NCBI GenBank assembly: GCA_028821125.1
Contig: JAPPHD010000193.1
Coordinates: 19,418 to 83,417 of the forward strand
DNA: 64,000 nt
Reading direction: 5' to 3'
DNA from: Gammaproteobacteria bacterium
Lineage (GTDB): Bacteria > Pseudomonadota > Gammaproteobacteria > Pseudomonadales > Azotimanducaceae
Shown: one piece after another, positions 34,165 to 43,079 of the stretch
How positions within the stretch are numbered: position 1 is the first letter of the stretch
Layout of the letters: every line of letters begins with the position of its first letter
Position numbers and translations under genes: made by a program
The notes under the pieces: model-generated
What the model was told of the DNA's origin: nothing
The model's input: the letters and a program-made list of their open reading frames with translations, nothing else
Database searches by the model: none

Positions 34165-35034
34165 TCAAACCTTCTTTTGCTGCATCGTGGCGAACAGGCC
34201 TTCCGGCCGCACGATGAGCATGACCAGCAGCAGCACGTAAGCGCTCAGCTCCGAGAACCCCGGCCACAGGTAGCGCCCCGCAAACTGCTCGACCAGCCCG
34301 ATGAGCAGCCCGCCGATCAGCGCGCCCGGCAGGTTGCCGAAACCGCCGACGATGGCCGCGGCGAAGGCCTTGATGCCGATGAAGCCCATCAGGGGGTCGA
34401 TCAGCGAGACCGGAGCCATCAGCACGCCGGCAAAGGCCGAGATGACCGCCGAGAGCGCCCAAACCAGGGAGAAGACGCGCTTGACCGGAATGCCCACATA
34501 GAACGCCGCCAACTGGTTCTGGGACGCCGCCTGCATGGCGATGCCGAGGCGTGTGAACCGGAAAAACAGGTAGAGCAGCCCGCACAGCACCAGGGTGCCG
34601 CCCATGATGACCACGTTCTCCGCACCGATCACAAGATTGTCCCATTGCCAGACGATGCCCACGTACGGCAGGTCGAGCGCCCGGGGCTCGTTGCCCCAGA
34701 TGGCGCCCGCCACCGCACGCAGCGCGAATCCGAGTCCGATGGTGAGCATCAGCACCGCGAAGTGCGGTTCGCCGATCATGGGCCGCAGCAGAACCCGTTC
34801 GAGCAGGGCTCCCACGACAGCCATGACACCTATCGCGGCGAGCAGGCCCAGCGCAAAGGGCCAGTCAAGGAGGTTGATGAACACGACCGCCATGAAGGCG
34901 CCGATCATCATGATGTCGCCCTGGGCGAAGTTGACCATCTCGGTGGCCTTGTAGATGAGCACGAAACCGAGCGCGATCAGGCCGTAGACACACCCTTGCG
35001 AAACGCCGCTGATCAGAAGCTGGACGACCTCCAC
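34165..35034 (-). CDS. livH: Branched-chain amino acid-type ABC permease LivH
   Basis: This 289-residue permease starts the minus-strand Liv run. LISGVSQGCVYGLIALGFVLIYKATEMVNFAQGDIMMIGAF is the usual LivH opening. About eight membrane segments follow, and the EAA-like GIKAFAAAIVGGFGNLPGALIGG is well conserved. Divergent from the peroxiredoxin gene, with the promoter expected in the 148-base gap at 35035-35182. Confidence 0.94.
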   Translation of the reverse strand: MEVVQLLISGVSQGCVYGLIALGFVLIYKATEMVNFAQGDIMMIGAFMAVVFINLLDWPFALGLLAAIGVMAVVGALLERVLLRPMIGEPHFAVLMLTIGLGFALRAVAGAIWGNEPRALDLPYVGIVWQWDNLVIGAENVVIMGGTLVLCGLLYLFFRFTRLGIAMQAASQNQLAAFYVGIPVKRVFSLVWALSAVISAFAGVLMAPVSLIDPLMGFIGIKAFAAAIVGGFGNLPGALIGGLLIGLVEQFAGRYLWPGFSELSAYVLLLVMLIVRPEGLFATMQQKKV

Positions 35035-35182
35035 TGGCAGACCTTACCCCGGCCGGGGCGCCTGGCCGTAATTGCCGCCCACGTTGCGCAACGTTCTTCC
35101 CTGTCCCAGGACAAGCGGGGGAGTATCACATTTATCACCAAAGGGTGGTAGATTTGCGCCCTCCAACGACATTGGGACGATC

Positions 35183-35842
35183 ATGACGCTTCGCATCAAT
35201 TCCACAGCGCCCGATTTCACCGCCGAGACCACCCAGGGAACCATCAGCTTCCACGACTGGATCGGCGACGGCTGGGCCATCCTGTTCTCGCATCCCAAGG
35301 ATTTCACCCCGGTCTGCACCACCGAGCTCGGCTACATGGCCGGCCTCGCACCGGAATTCGCCAGCCGCAACTGCAAGGTGATCGGCCTGAGCGTCGACCC
35401 GGTTACCAACCACGCCGAGTGGTCGAAGGACATCGAGGAAACCCAGGGCCACGCGGTCAACTATCCGCTGATCGGCGATCCGGAACTCAACGTGGCCAAG
35501 CTCTACGACATGCTGCCGGCGGATGCGGGCGACACTTCCGAAGGCAGGACCCCGGTCGACAACGCCACGGTGCGTTCAGTGTTCGTGATCGGCCCGGACA
35601 AGACCGTCAAGGCCATGCTCACCTACCCCATGAGCACCGGCCGCAACTTCGACGAGGTGCTGCGGCTGCTCGATTCCTGCCAGCTCACCGCCAGGCACCA
35701 GGTGGCAACACCGGTGAACTGGCAGCACGGCGAAGATGTCATTATTGTGCCCGCGGTATCCGACGAGGCGGCCCGGGAGAAGTTCCCGGACGGCTGGCGG
35801 GCGCCGAAACCCTACCTGAGAATCGTGCCGCAGCCCGAATAG
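35183..35842 (+). CDS. 1-Cys peroxiredoxin (Prx6/AhpC-TSA family)
   Basis: This 219-residue thiol peroxidase reduces hydrogen and lipid peroxides. The peroxidatic motif is FTPVCTTELG (C45), and no resolving cysteine appears at the usual C-terminal position. The C-terminal domain (TPVNWQHGEDVIIVPAV...FPDGW...PYLRIVPQP) marks the Prx6/1-Cys subgroup. ATG 35183 gives the usual N-terminus; upstream ORF codons are in the promoter. It is divergent from the Liv operon. Confidence 0.95.
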   Translation: MTLRINSTAPDFTAETTQGTISFHDWIGDGWAILFSHPKDFTPVCTTELGYMAGLAPEFASRNCKVIGLSVDPVTNHAEWSKDIEETQGHAVNYPLIGDPELNVAKLYDMLPADAGDTSEGRTPVDNATVRSVFVIGPDKTVKAMLTYPMSTGRNFDEVLRLLDSCQLTARHQVATPVNWQHGEDVIIVPAVSDEAAREKFPDGWRAPKPYLRIVPQPE

Positions 35843-35871
35843 GTTCCCCATTGCTCCGGCCGCGGTAGTTC

Positions 35872-37149
35872 ATGCATGAACAGGTGCGGCCACACGGCAT
35901 GAACGGGCCTGGAGCAGGCTCCGGGCGCCTTGCCGCGCTCGGGCCGGGCATCCTCTACGCCGCGGCCGCCATCGGCGTTTCCCACGTGGTTCAGTCCACC
36001 CGGGCCGGCGCCATCTACGGGCTGGCCATGATCGCGCTGATCGCGGTGGTGGGCATCGTCAAGTACCCCGCGATCCGGTTCGGCAGCCAGTACACCGCCG
36101 CCACCGGCAGGAGCCTGCCCGAAAACTACGTCGACCAGGGCTGGTGGGCGGTATCCCTGTACCTCATCACGCAGCTTGTGTCCGTCTGGTTCGTGCTGGC
36201 CGCCATCGCCGTCACGACCGCCGGGCTGGTGCTGACCGTTTTCGACCTGACGATGAGTGCCGTCGCGATGACCGGCTGGCTCATGGCCGGCACGGCGCTC
36301 CTGCTTACTGTCGGCCATTATCGGTGGCTCGAGCGCGTCGGCATGGCGCTGGTCTTCGTCCTGGTGATCATGGTCGTGGTTGCGGCGGGCGCCTCCATTG
36401 CGCTGATCGACTGGAAACCCTCCGAGTTCGCGGTCGGGCGCCTGGACATCCCCCTGTTGATGTTCGTGGTCGCCATGGCCGGCTGGCTGCCGACGCCGGT
36501 GGACGCCTCCATTCTCAATTCCGTGTGGACAAGCGCCAAGCTGAAGGCCTCGGGCCAGCGGATCTCGAACACGGCCGCCCGTTTCGACTTCAACCTGGGC
36601 TACGTGACCGCGATGGTGCTTGCCGTCGGTTTCCTGCTGCTCGGCGTCGCCGTCATGCACGGGCCCGGTATCGCTCCGAAGGACTCGCCCCCGGAATTCG
36701 CCGCCCAGGTCATCGCGCTCTTTACCGAAACCATCGGCGGCTGGAGTTTCTACCTGATCGGTGCTGCCGCCGTCGCGGCGATGTTCTCCACCCTGCTCGC
36801 CGCCATGGACGGCTACCCGCGCCAGTTCGCCTATGCGTTCTCACGGCTGAGTGGAACCGACATCCCTGCCTGGTTCGTCCCGGTACTCGTCTGGGCCTGC
36901 GGCCTGGGCTCATTCGCGTTGCTGGCGACGCTGCTGACCTCGTTCACCCGCTTCATCGACCTGGTCACGACCCTGGGGTTCGTCATGGCGCCCATATACG
37001 CCTTTCTCAATCACCGCGCCATGGCCGGCGCGGAAGTGCCGGAGGCTTACCGGCCATCGCGCGGGCTCAGGCTCTGGAGCCTCGGGAGCCTCGTCATTCT
37101 CACCGCGGCCAGCATCGTTTATCTGGTCGTCCGTTTCGCCCGGGGTTGA
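35872..37149 (+). CDS. Nramp-like membrane transporter
   Basis: This 425-residue protein has about eleven membrane segments and looks like a divergent Nramp/SLC11-type transporter: LGPGILYAAAAIGVSHVVQSTRAGAIYGLAMIALI in TM1, and VVAMAGWLPTPVDASILNSVWTSA in the TM6 region. The classic TM1 DPGN and TM6 MPH motifs are replaced, so divalent metal transport is uncertain. It may carry another substrate. It follows the peroxiredoxin by 29 bases and could be co-transcribed with it. Confidence 0.8.
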   Translation: MHEQVRPHGMNGPGAGSGRLAALGPGILYAAAAIGVSHVVQSTRAGAIYGLAMIALIAVVGIVKYPAIRFGSQYTAATGRSLPENYVDQGWWAVSLYLITQLVSVWFVLAAIAVTTAGLVLTVFDLTMSAVAMTGWLMAGTALLLTVGHYRWLERVGMALVFVLVIMVVVAAGASIALIDWKPSEFAVGRLDIPLLMFVVAMAGWLPTPVDASILNSVWTSAKLKASGQRISNTAARFDFNLGYVTAMVLAVGFLLLGVAVMHGPGIAPKDSPPEFAAQVIALFTETIGGWSFYLIGAAAVAAMFSTLLAAMDGYPRQFAYAFSRLSGTDIPAWFVPVLVWACGLGSFALLATLLTSFTRFIDLVTTLGFVMAPIYAFLNHRAMAGAEVPEAYRPSRGLRLWSLGSLVILTAASIVYLVVRFARG

Positions 37150-37272
37150 TATCGCCTGCCGGGCATCGCGCCGCGTTTCCATTCCATTTTCATTCCACAT
37201 TTGCTGTGAACTGACTACAGCATTGCCCCTTAGCATTGAACTCAACCGATTACAGGCGCACCTGTTGCCAAG

Positions 37273-37413
37273 GTGGATGACGTGAACGGAATCAACATGA
37301 ACGGAATCGACATGAACGAGAGTGACGCGCCCCTGACGGCGAACGAAACCGCGCTACTCCTCGGCGCTTTCGCCACGCTGGCAGTGAGCATGCTCTCGTT
37401 TCTCGCCCTGTAA
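37273..37413 (+). CDS. Candidate small single-pass membrane protein
   Basis: A GTG at 37273 or ATG at 37297 or 37312 opens a frame of 33-46 residues ending NETALLLGAFATLAVSMLSFLAL. The end is a clear hydrophobic helix, which the ORF track missed through length. A strong terminator follows at 37464. No family is recognised. The start is undecided: AAGG precedes the GTG. Evidence is the hydrophobic segment and transcription end only. Confidence 0.35.
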   Translation: MDDVNGINMNGIDMNESDAPLTANETALLLGAFATLAVSMLSFLAL

Positions 37414-37463
37414 CCGGTCAATCCCAACTCTCCGTAGAGACCTTGTGATGACCTATCTGGCCA

Positions 37464-37488
37464 ACCCCGCGTAAGCGGGGTTTTTTTT
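37464..37488 (+). terminator. Rho-independent terminator
   Basis: AACCCCGC and GCGGGGTT pair around a GTAA loop and are followed by a run of eight T residues. It ends the transcript of the small ORF at 37273 and probably of the Nramp-like gene. It is close to ideal in form. Confidence 0.9.
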
Positions 37489-37635
37489 GGCCTGCACCCG
37501 CGCCCGGAACGGAAGGCAACCGGGCGACTTCCCATAGACCCCTGCCCGCCCTTGCAGTGGCCGGCATCCGGTAGGACACTTGCGTTGCAACCCGCAAACG
37601 CCTGCACGGCCAAAGCCTGATGGGAGGTTACCCAC

Positions 37636-38055
37636 ATGAAATACCTGCACACCATGGTTCGCGTCACCGATATCGACGAATCCCTGGACTTCTACTGCAA
37701 CAAGCTCGGGCTCGAAGAACTGGACCGGTACGTCAATGAGGGCGGCCGCTTCACGCTGGTCTTTCTGGCCGCACCGGGCAACGAGTCCGCACAGGTCGAA
37801 CTCACCTGGAACTGGGACCCTGAGGAATTGTCCGGCGGGCGCAATTTCGGGCATCTCGCCTACGAGGTGGACGACATCTACGCGAAGTGCCGGCACCTCA
37901 TGGACTCGGGTGTGACCATCAACCGCCCGCCACGCGACGGACGCATGGCATTCGTCCGTTCGCCGGACGGTGTGTCCGTGGAACTCCTGCAGCGCGGCGA
38001 GGCGCTGCCGCCCGCGGATCCCTGGAAAGACATGGGAAACACCGGCGTCTGGTAG
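37636..38055 (+). CDS. gloA: Lactoylglutathione lyase (glyoxalase I)
   Basis: This 139-residue enzyme of the vicinal oxygen chelate fold isomerises the methylglyoxal-glutathione hemithioacetal. Metal ligand positions are visible: H at MKYLHTMVRV, E in VELTWN, H in FGHLAYEV and E in VSVELLQ. Length and motifs fit nickel-type bacterial GloA. It has a GGGAGG ribosome site. The following 285 bases to the RND adaptor hold only short hairpins, such as CGGGGCATCGCCCCG at 38319, just before the next start. Confidence 0.92.
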   Translation: MKYLHTMVRVTDIDESLDFYCNKLGLEELDRYVNEGGRFTLVFLAAPGNESAQVELTWNWDPEELSGGRNFGHLAYEVDDIYAKCRHLMDSGVTINRPPRDGRMAFVRSPDGVSVELLQRGEALPPADPWKDMGNTGVW

Positions 38056-38340
38056 CGTCTTCGCGTGCCGTTCAGAGTACCGAACGCCCACGCCCCATAC
38101 CCATCCCCGGAGCCGGAACGAGGCAACTGTTCCGCCGTACGGTGGCTCTGCCCGCCACGATGTGTTACTTTTCGTAGCACTTGCTTCATTTTCACCCCGA
38201 CTGGCGGGTCGCCCGAAATGCCTGTAAACGGCCGGCCCGCGAAACCAGAACCCCCGATGCGCGGAATAGGTTGTCAATTGAGTAAAGTTCACACCCGTTC
38301 GCCGCAATCTCCCCAGGGCGGGGCATCGCCCCGGTAGGCC

Positions 38341-39519
38341 ATGCGCCGAACGTACATAACCGCGTTGGCCATCGCCTTCGCTATCGGCATCTGGCTGCTT
38401 TCCGGGCAGATCGGCTCCGAGGATCCGCCGCCCAAGCCTACTCCCGCCGAACTGGCAAAACAGCGGGCTGCCATGTCCCAGGACCGTCCCGCGACCCGCG
38501 TACGCGCCCGGGTCATTCACGCCACACCGCAGTTTCGGCAACTGCGGGTACGGGGCAAGACGGAAAACAAGCGAACGGTGCAGGTGCGCGCCGAATTGAC
38601 CGGGACCATCGTGCAGCGGCCGGTGGAGCGCGGCTCGCGGGTAACGGTCGGCGACCTGCTCTGCCGCATCTCCATCGAAGACCGGGAGGCAGGCCTAAAG
38701 CAGGCGACCGAGGCGCTCAACCAGGCGCGCCTCGAATACGACGGCAGTCTCGAACTGCGGGAGCGGGGGCTGCTGTCCGAGACTGCCATTGCCCAGGCCA
38801 GCGCCTGGCTGGCCACCGCGGAAGCGGAACTGAAGCGCAGCGAACTGGACTTCGCCAGAACGCACATCGAGGCACCGTTCAACGGCATCGTCGAAGACGT
38901 CCATCTGGAAGTCGGCGACTATGTGAATCCCGGTTCCCCCTGCGCCACCATCGTCGATCTCGACCCGATGCTGCTCGTCGGCCGCATCTCCGAATCCGAC
39001 GTCCAGCGCGTGACCGTCGGGCAGCAGGCCCGGGGGACGCTGAGCGACGGGCGGCAGGTTGCGGGGGCGATCAGCTTCGTGGGCCAGCAGAGCGACCCGG
39101 ACACCCGAACCTATCGAATCGAAATACCCATTCCCAATCCCGCCTACGACTTGCGCAGCGGCATCACCACCGAGATTTCGGTTCCCGTCGCAGAGATTCA
39201 GGCGCAACACATAAGCCCGGCCCTGTTTGCGCTGGACGACGCGGGGGTCATCGGCGTTCGCACGATCGGGGACGATGGCCGCGTCCGGTTTTATCCGGTG
39301 GACATCGTCCGGGAAGACGCTGCCGGGGTCTGGGTGTCCGGCCTGCCTCCCGTGGCGACGCTGATCACCGTCGGGCAGGAACTGGTTGTCCCCGGAGAAT
39401 ACGTCGAGGTCGACTTCGAGCATGCCTTGGAGATGCCCGCCGCGGCGCCGACCTCCACGACCCCCGGCAGCGAACCTGAATCCTCCCATACCCCCGCGCA
39501 TCAGCCCGCCAGCGCATGA
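38341..39519 (+). CDS. RND efflux periplasmic adaptor (membrane fusion protein)
   Basis: This 392-residue protein has an N-terminal anchor (ITALAIAFAIGIWLL), a barrel-sandwich hybrid lipoyl-like domain, a short alpha-hairpin with EAGLKQATEALNQARLEYDGSLELRERGL, and the beta-barrel and MP domains. It links the inner-membrane RND pump to an outer-membrane channel that is not in the window. The stop overlaps the pump start by four bases. A six-base GGGGC stem precedes the start and could limit translation. The C-terminus is Pro/Ser-rich. Confidence 0.92.
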   Translation: MRRTYITALAIAFAIGIWLLSGQIGSEDPPPKPTPAELAKQRAAMSQDRPATRVRARVIHATPQFRQLRVRGKTENKRTVQVRAELTGTIVQRPVERGSRVTVGDLLCRISIEDREAGLKQATEALNQARLEYDGSLELRERGLLSETAIAQASAWLATAEAELKRSELDFARTHIEAPFNGIVEDVHLEVGDYVNPGSPCATIVDLDPMLLVGRISESDVQRVTVGQQARGTLSDGRQVAGAISFVGQQSDPDTRTYRIEIPIPNPAYDLRSGITTEISVPVAEIQAQHISPALFALDDAGVIGVRTIGDDGRVRFYPVDIVREDAAGVWVSGLPPVATLITVGQELVVPGEYVEVDFEHALEMPAAAPTSTTPGSEPESSHTPAHQPASA

Positions 39520-42500
39520 ACGCGATCATCGACGCGGCCATAAACCGCTACAAGACCACCCTCATGGTCATGTTCATGGTGGTGGTGGCTGGCCTGCTGG
39601 CCCGCAACGCCATTCCCGTCGCCAACGAGCCGGACATCCAGGTTCCCTTCTACGTCGTAACCGTCATACACGAAGGAATCACGCCGGAGGATGCCGAACG
39701 GTTGCTGGTCATGCCCCTGGAGGTCGAGCTGCGCAACGTCGAGGGCATCGATGAGCTGACGTCGTTTGCATCGGAAGGGGCGGCAACGGTGATGATCGAG
39801 TTCGATGCCGAGTACGACCTCGATCGCGCGCTCCAGGACGTCCGGGAAGCCGTGGACAGCGCCAGGCCCGAGATGCCGGGCACCATCGAGGAACCCATCA
39901 TCCGCGAGACGAGCACCGACGATTTCCCGATTCTCCAGGTCAATATCGTGGGCGAAGACGTACCTGAACGGGTGCTCTACGACCTTGCGATCGAACTCAA
40001 GGACCGTATAGAGATCATTCCCGAAGTGCTCGACGCCGAGATGCAGGGTCACCGCGAGGAAGTGCTCGAAGCGGTCATCGACCCCAACGCCCTGGAAGCC
40101 TACCGGATCGCCAACGACGAACTGATCAACACCATCGTGCGCAACAACCGGCTGATTCCCGCGGGCAGCCTGGACACGGGCCAGGGGCGGTTCTCCGTCA
40201 AGGTACCGAGCGTGATCGAGGAAGCCCGCGACGTGTTCGACCTGCCGGTGCGGGTGAAGGACGATACCGTGATCACCCTCGGCGACGTAGCAACCGTGCG
40301 CCGCACCTTCAAGGACCGGACCTGCTATGCCCGCGTGAACGGCGAGGCAGCCATCTCCCTGAACATCGTCAAGCGCGCCAACGCCAACATCGTCGACACG
40401 ATCGATTCCGTGAAGCGCACGGTCGACCGCTTCCGGCCCAGCCTGCCCGGCAGGGTGACCATCTTCTATTCGCAGGACCAGGCGCCCTGGGCACTGCAGC
40501 AGGTAACCGAACTGCAGGGAAACATCTTCACGGCGCTGGCTCTGGTGATGATCGTCGTGGTGGCGGCCATGGGGTTCCGTAGCGGCGCTATCGTCGGGCT
40601 CGGCATTCCCGTCTCCTTCCTGTTCTCGATGATCCTGCTCTACCTGCTCGGGTACACGTTCAACTTCATGGTCATGTTCGGCATGCTGCTCGGGCTCGGC
40701 ATGCTGATCGACGGGGCCATCGTCGTCACCGAGTACGCCGACCGCAAGATGGTCGAGGGCTTCGACCGGCGCAGCGCCTATGCGCTGGCCGCCAAACGCA
40801 TGCTCTGGCCGGTGACCGCCTCGACCGCGACCACGCTCGCCGCATTCACCCCGCTCATGTTCTGGCCCGGCGTGCCCGGACAGTTCATGCGCTACCTGCC
40901 GGTGACCGTTTTTACCGTCCTGACCGGGTCGCTGCTGTACGCGCTGGTGTTCGGGCCGGTACTGGGGGCCCTGTTCGACCGTCCGGGCGCCAGGGACGCG
41001 CGCTCGGTGGAAACGCTGAAGCAACTGGAGGAAGGCGACCCCACCAGCATGCGCTCGATCACCGGGCTGTATGCCCGGATTCTCGCCGTGGCGGCCCGGC
41101 ACGCATGGCTTACCCTTTCCCTGGCCCTGGCCATCGTCTCCGGCACTTTCTGGGCATACGGCGAGTTCGGCAAGGGGCTCACCTTCTTCTCCGATACGGA
41201 GGGCAAGTGGGCCATCGTCACCGTACGGGCGCGGGGCAACCTGGCCGCCGAAGAGATCAACACCCTGGTCACCGAGGTGGAAGAGCAGATCCTGCAGATT
41301 CGCGGCATCCTCGATGTCAATACCCAGACATCGTTCACCAGCACCGCCTCGCCCTTCGGCGGCGGCGGGTCCGACATCGTCGGCCGGCACTTCATCGAAC
41401 TGCACGACGAGAACGAAAGGGACAAGAAGTCCACGGAAATCCTGGAGGAAATCCGCACGCGCACCGAGGGCCTCTCGGGCATCGCCGTGGAAGCCCGGCA
41501 GATGGAACAGGGCCCGCCCCAGGGCAAGCCGATCGAGATTGAATTCGCCTCCCACGACAAGTCGCTGCTCGAACCCGCGGTCGAAGCGGTACTGGACCAC
41601 ATGGAACGGCACGTGGAGGGGCTGCGCGATATCGAAGACACGCGCTTCCTGCCCGGAATCGAGTGGAAACTCATCGTCGACAGGGCGCAGGCCGCCCTCT
41701 ACGGCGCCGATGTTTCCCAGGTCGGCGTGGCCGTTCAACTGGTCACCAACGGGGTGAAGGTCGGGGAGTACCGGCCCGACAAATCCGACGACGCGGTGGA
41801 TATCCGGGTGCGCTACCCGCTGGAGGCCCGGGGCCTGAGCATGCTGGACGAGTTGAAGGTCAGTACCGTCGAGGGCCTGGTGCCCATATCCAACTTCGTG
41901 CGGCGGGAGGCCGTGCCGAATGTGGATACCATCCAGCGCTCCAACGGCGTACCGGTGAAATACATTCGCGCCGATGTCGCACCCGGCGTGCTGGCGGACA
42001 ACAAGGTAAAGGAAATCGAATCGTGGCTGGCGAGCGAAACCTTCGACCCGCGGCTCAGGATCCAGTTCCGCGGCACCAACGAGGATCAGCAGGACTCCAT
42101 CGACTTCATATCGGTGGCTTTCAGCCTGTCGCTCCTGCTCATGTTCGTGCTGCTGGTCACGCAGTTCAACAGCTTCTACCAGTCCCTGCTCATCCTGTTT
42201 GCCGTGGTCCTCTCCACCGCCGGCGTCCTGCTCGGTTTGCTGGTGTTGTCCCAGCCGTTCAGCGCGGTGCTGACCGGAATCGGTGTGGTGGCGCTGGCCG
42301 GCATCGTCGTGAACAACAACATCGTGCTGATCGACACCTACAACCATCTGCGTCGGGAACATCCCGAACTCGACTACATTGCCGTAATCGTGCGCACGGG
42401 CGCGCAGCGCCTGCGCCCGGTCACCCTGACCACGCTTACCACCGTCTTCGGCCTGCTGCCCCTGGCAAGCAACTTCAGCATCGACCTGGTGAATCGGACG

Positions 42501-42686
42501 ATCATCTACGGAGGCATGCTGTCTGCGTTCTGGGTGCCGCTGGCCCAGGCCATCGTGTCCGGGCTGACGTTCGCGACCCTGCTGACCCTGGTGGTGACCC
42601 CCGCCATGCTGGCGGTGCCGCACAAGTTCGCGGCCGGCATCCATCGATTGAAGTCACGGATTCGCCGCCGCCTTGCACCGGCATAG
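39516..42686 (+). CDS. RND-family efflux permease
   Basis: This 1056-residue inner-membrane pump has the usual twelve segments with two large periplasmic loops. The proton-relay helix 4 reads GLGMLIDGAIVVTEYADRKM; one aspartate is retained, and the second is Gly, as in several HME/HAE relatives. The second half shows TQFNSFYQSLLILFAVVLSTAGVLLGLL and ALAGIVVNNNIVLIDTYN. Length is normal. Substrate is unknown. The gene overlaps the adaptor by ATGA. Confidence 0.95.
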   Translation: MNAIIDAAINRYKTTLMVMFMVVVAGLLARNAIPVANEPDIQVPFYVVTVIHEGITPEDAERLLVMPLEVELRNVEGIDELTSFASEGAATVMIEFDAEYDLDRALQDVREAVDSARPEMPGTIEEPIIRETSTDDFPILQVNIVGEDVPERVLYDLAIELKDRIEIIPEVLDAEMQGHREEVLEAVIDPNALEAYRIANDELINTIVRNNRLIPAGSLDTGQGRFSVKVPSVIEEARDVFDLPVRVKDDTVITLGDVATVRRTFKDRTCYARVNGEAAISLNIVKRANANIVDTIDSVKRTVDRFRPSLPGRVTIFYSQDQAPWALQQVTELQGNIFTALALVMIVVVAAMGFRSGAIVGLGIPVSFLFSMILLYLLGYTFNFMVMFGMLLGLGMLIDGAIVVTEYADRKMVEGFDRRSAYALAAKRMLWPVTASTATTLAAFTPLMFWPGVPGQFMRYLPVTVFTVLTGSLLYALVFGPVLGALFDRPGARDARSVETLKQLEEGDPTSMRSITGLYARILAVAARHAWLTLSLALAIVSGTFWAYGEFGKGLTFFSDTEGKWAIVTVRARGNLAAEEINTLVTEVEEQILQIRGILDVNTQTSFTSTASPFGGGGSDIVGRHFIELHDENERDKKSTEILEEIRTRTEGLSGIAVEARQMEQGPPQGKPIEIEFASHDKSLLEPAVEAVLDHMERHVEGLRDIEDTRFLPGIEWKLIVDRAQAALYGADVSQVGVAVQLVTNGVKVGEYRPDKSDDAVDIRVRYPLEARGLSMLDELKVSTVEGLVPISNFVRREAVPNVDTIQRSNGVPVKYIRADVAPGVLADNKVKEIESWLASETFDPRLRIQFRGTNEDQQDSIDFISVAFSLSLLLMFVLLVTQFNSFYQSLLILFAVVLSTAGVLLGLLVLSQPFSAVLTGIGVVALAGIVVNNNIVLIDTYNHLRREHPELDYIAVIVRTGAQRLRPVTLTTLTTVFGLLPLASNFSIDLVNRTIIYGGMLSAFWVPLAQAIVSGLTFATLLTLVVTPAMLAVPHKFAAGIHRLKSRIRRRLAPA

Positions 42687-42720
42687 CCAGCCCTTTCGGA
42701 AACCGGGTAGGAAAAAGACA

Positions 42721-42807
42721 CCCCGGCGACAAGGACTCGGGGAGGAAGGGATCTGAGCGTCGCCGGGGCGGTTCCCAAAGGAACGAGCAGGGGTAATTCT
42801 GCTCGTT
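42721..42807 (+). other. Cluster of hairpins after the RND operon
   Basis: Three inverted repeats follow one another: CCCCGGCGAC/GTCGCCGGGG with a 28-base loop, GTTCC/GGAAC with a CAAA loop, and AACGAGCAG/CTGCTCGTT with an eight-base loop. There are no T-runs. The rest of the 393-base gap to the LLM gene shows no gene that I can support. Confidence 0.55.
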
Positions 42808-43079
42808 CGGCTCCGGAATCAATATGGGATATGTCTCTAACTCGTGTAGGAAATTCGCCATTCCGGCTGCCCGAAATCACTGAACCAGGCATCGGGTCGA
42901 CGCCCCGCAACCGCTGAGGGAACGGAATCCCAGCCCGCATCCGTCGCCAACTCCCTGCTGCAATCGCCGGACCACGCGCGACGAAATCCGGTGACGGACG
43001 CGGGCCAGGCTGGATTTCGGTTTCGATTGCTTGCAAGCTTCCCCTTCCGTCCACCACCGCCAATCGGGAAGTTGATGTC

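Noticed and set aside
32330-34645. 771-residue minus-strand ORF
   Set aside because: Only the last 252 codons are LivG; the first part is an out-of-frame reading of livM and livH.
39501-42644. 1047-residue minus-strand ORF opposite the RND pump
   Set aside because: It is a shadow of a GC-rich gene; its translation is His/Gly/Asp-rich without motifs, while the plus strand encodes a complete RND protein.
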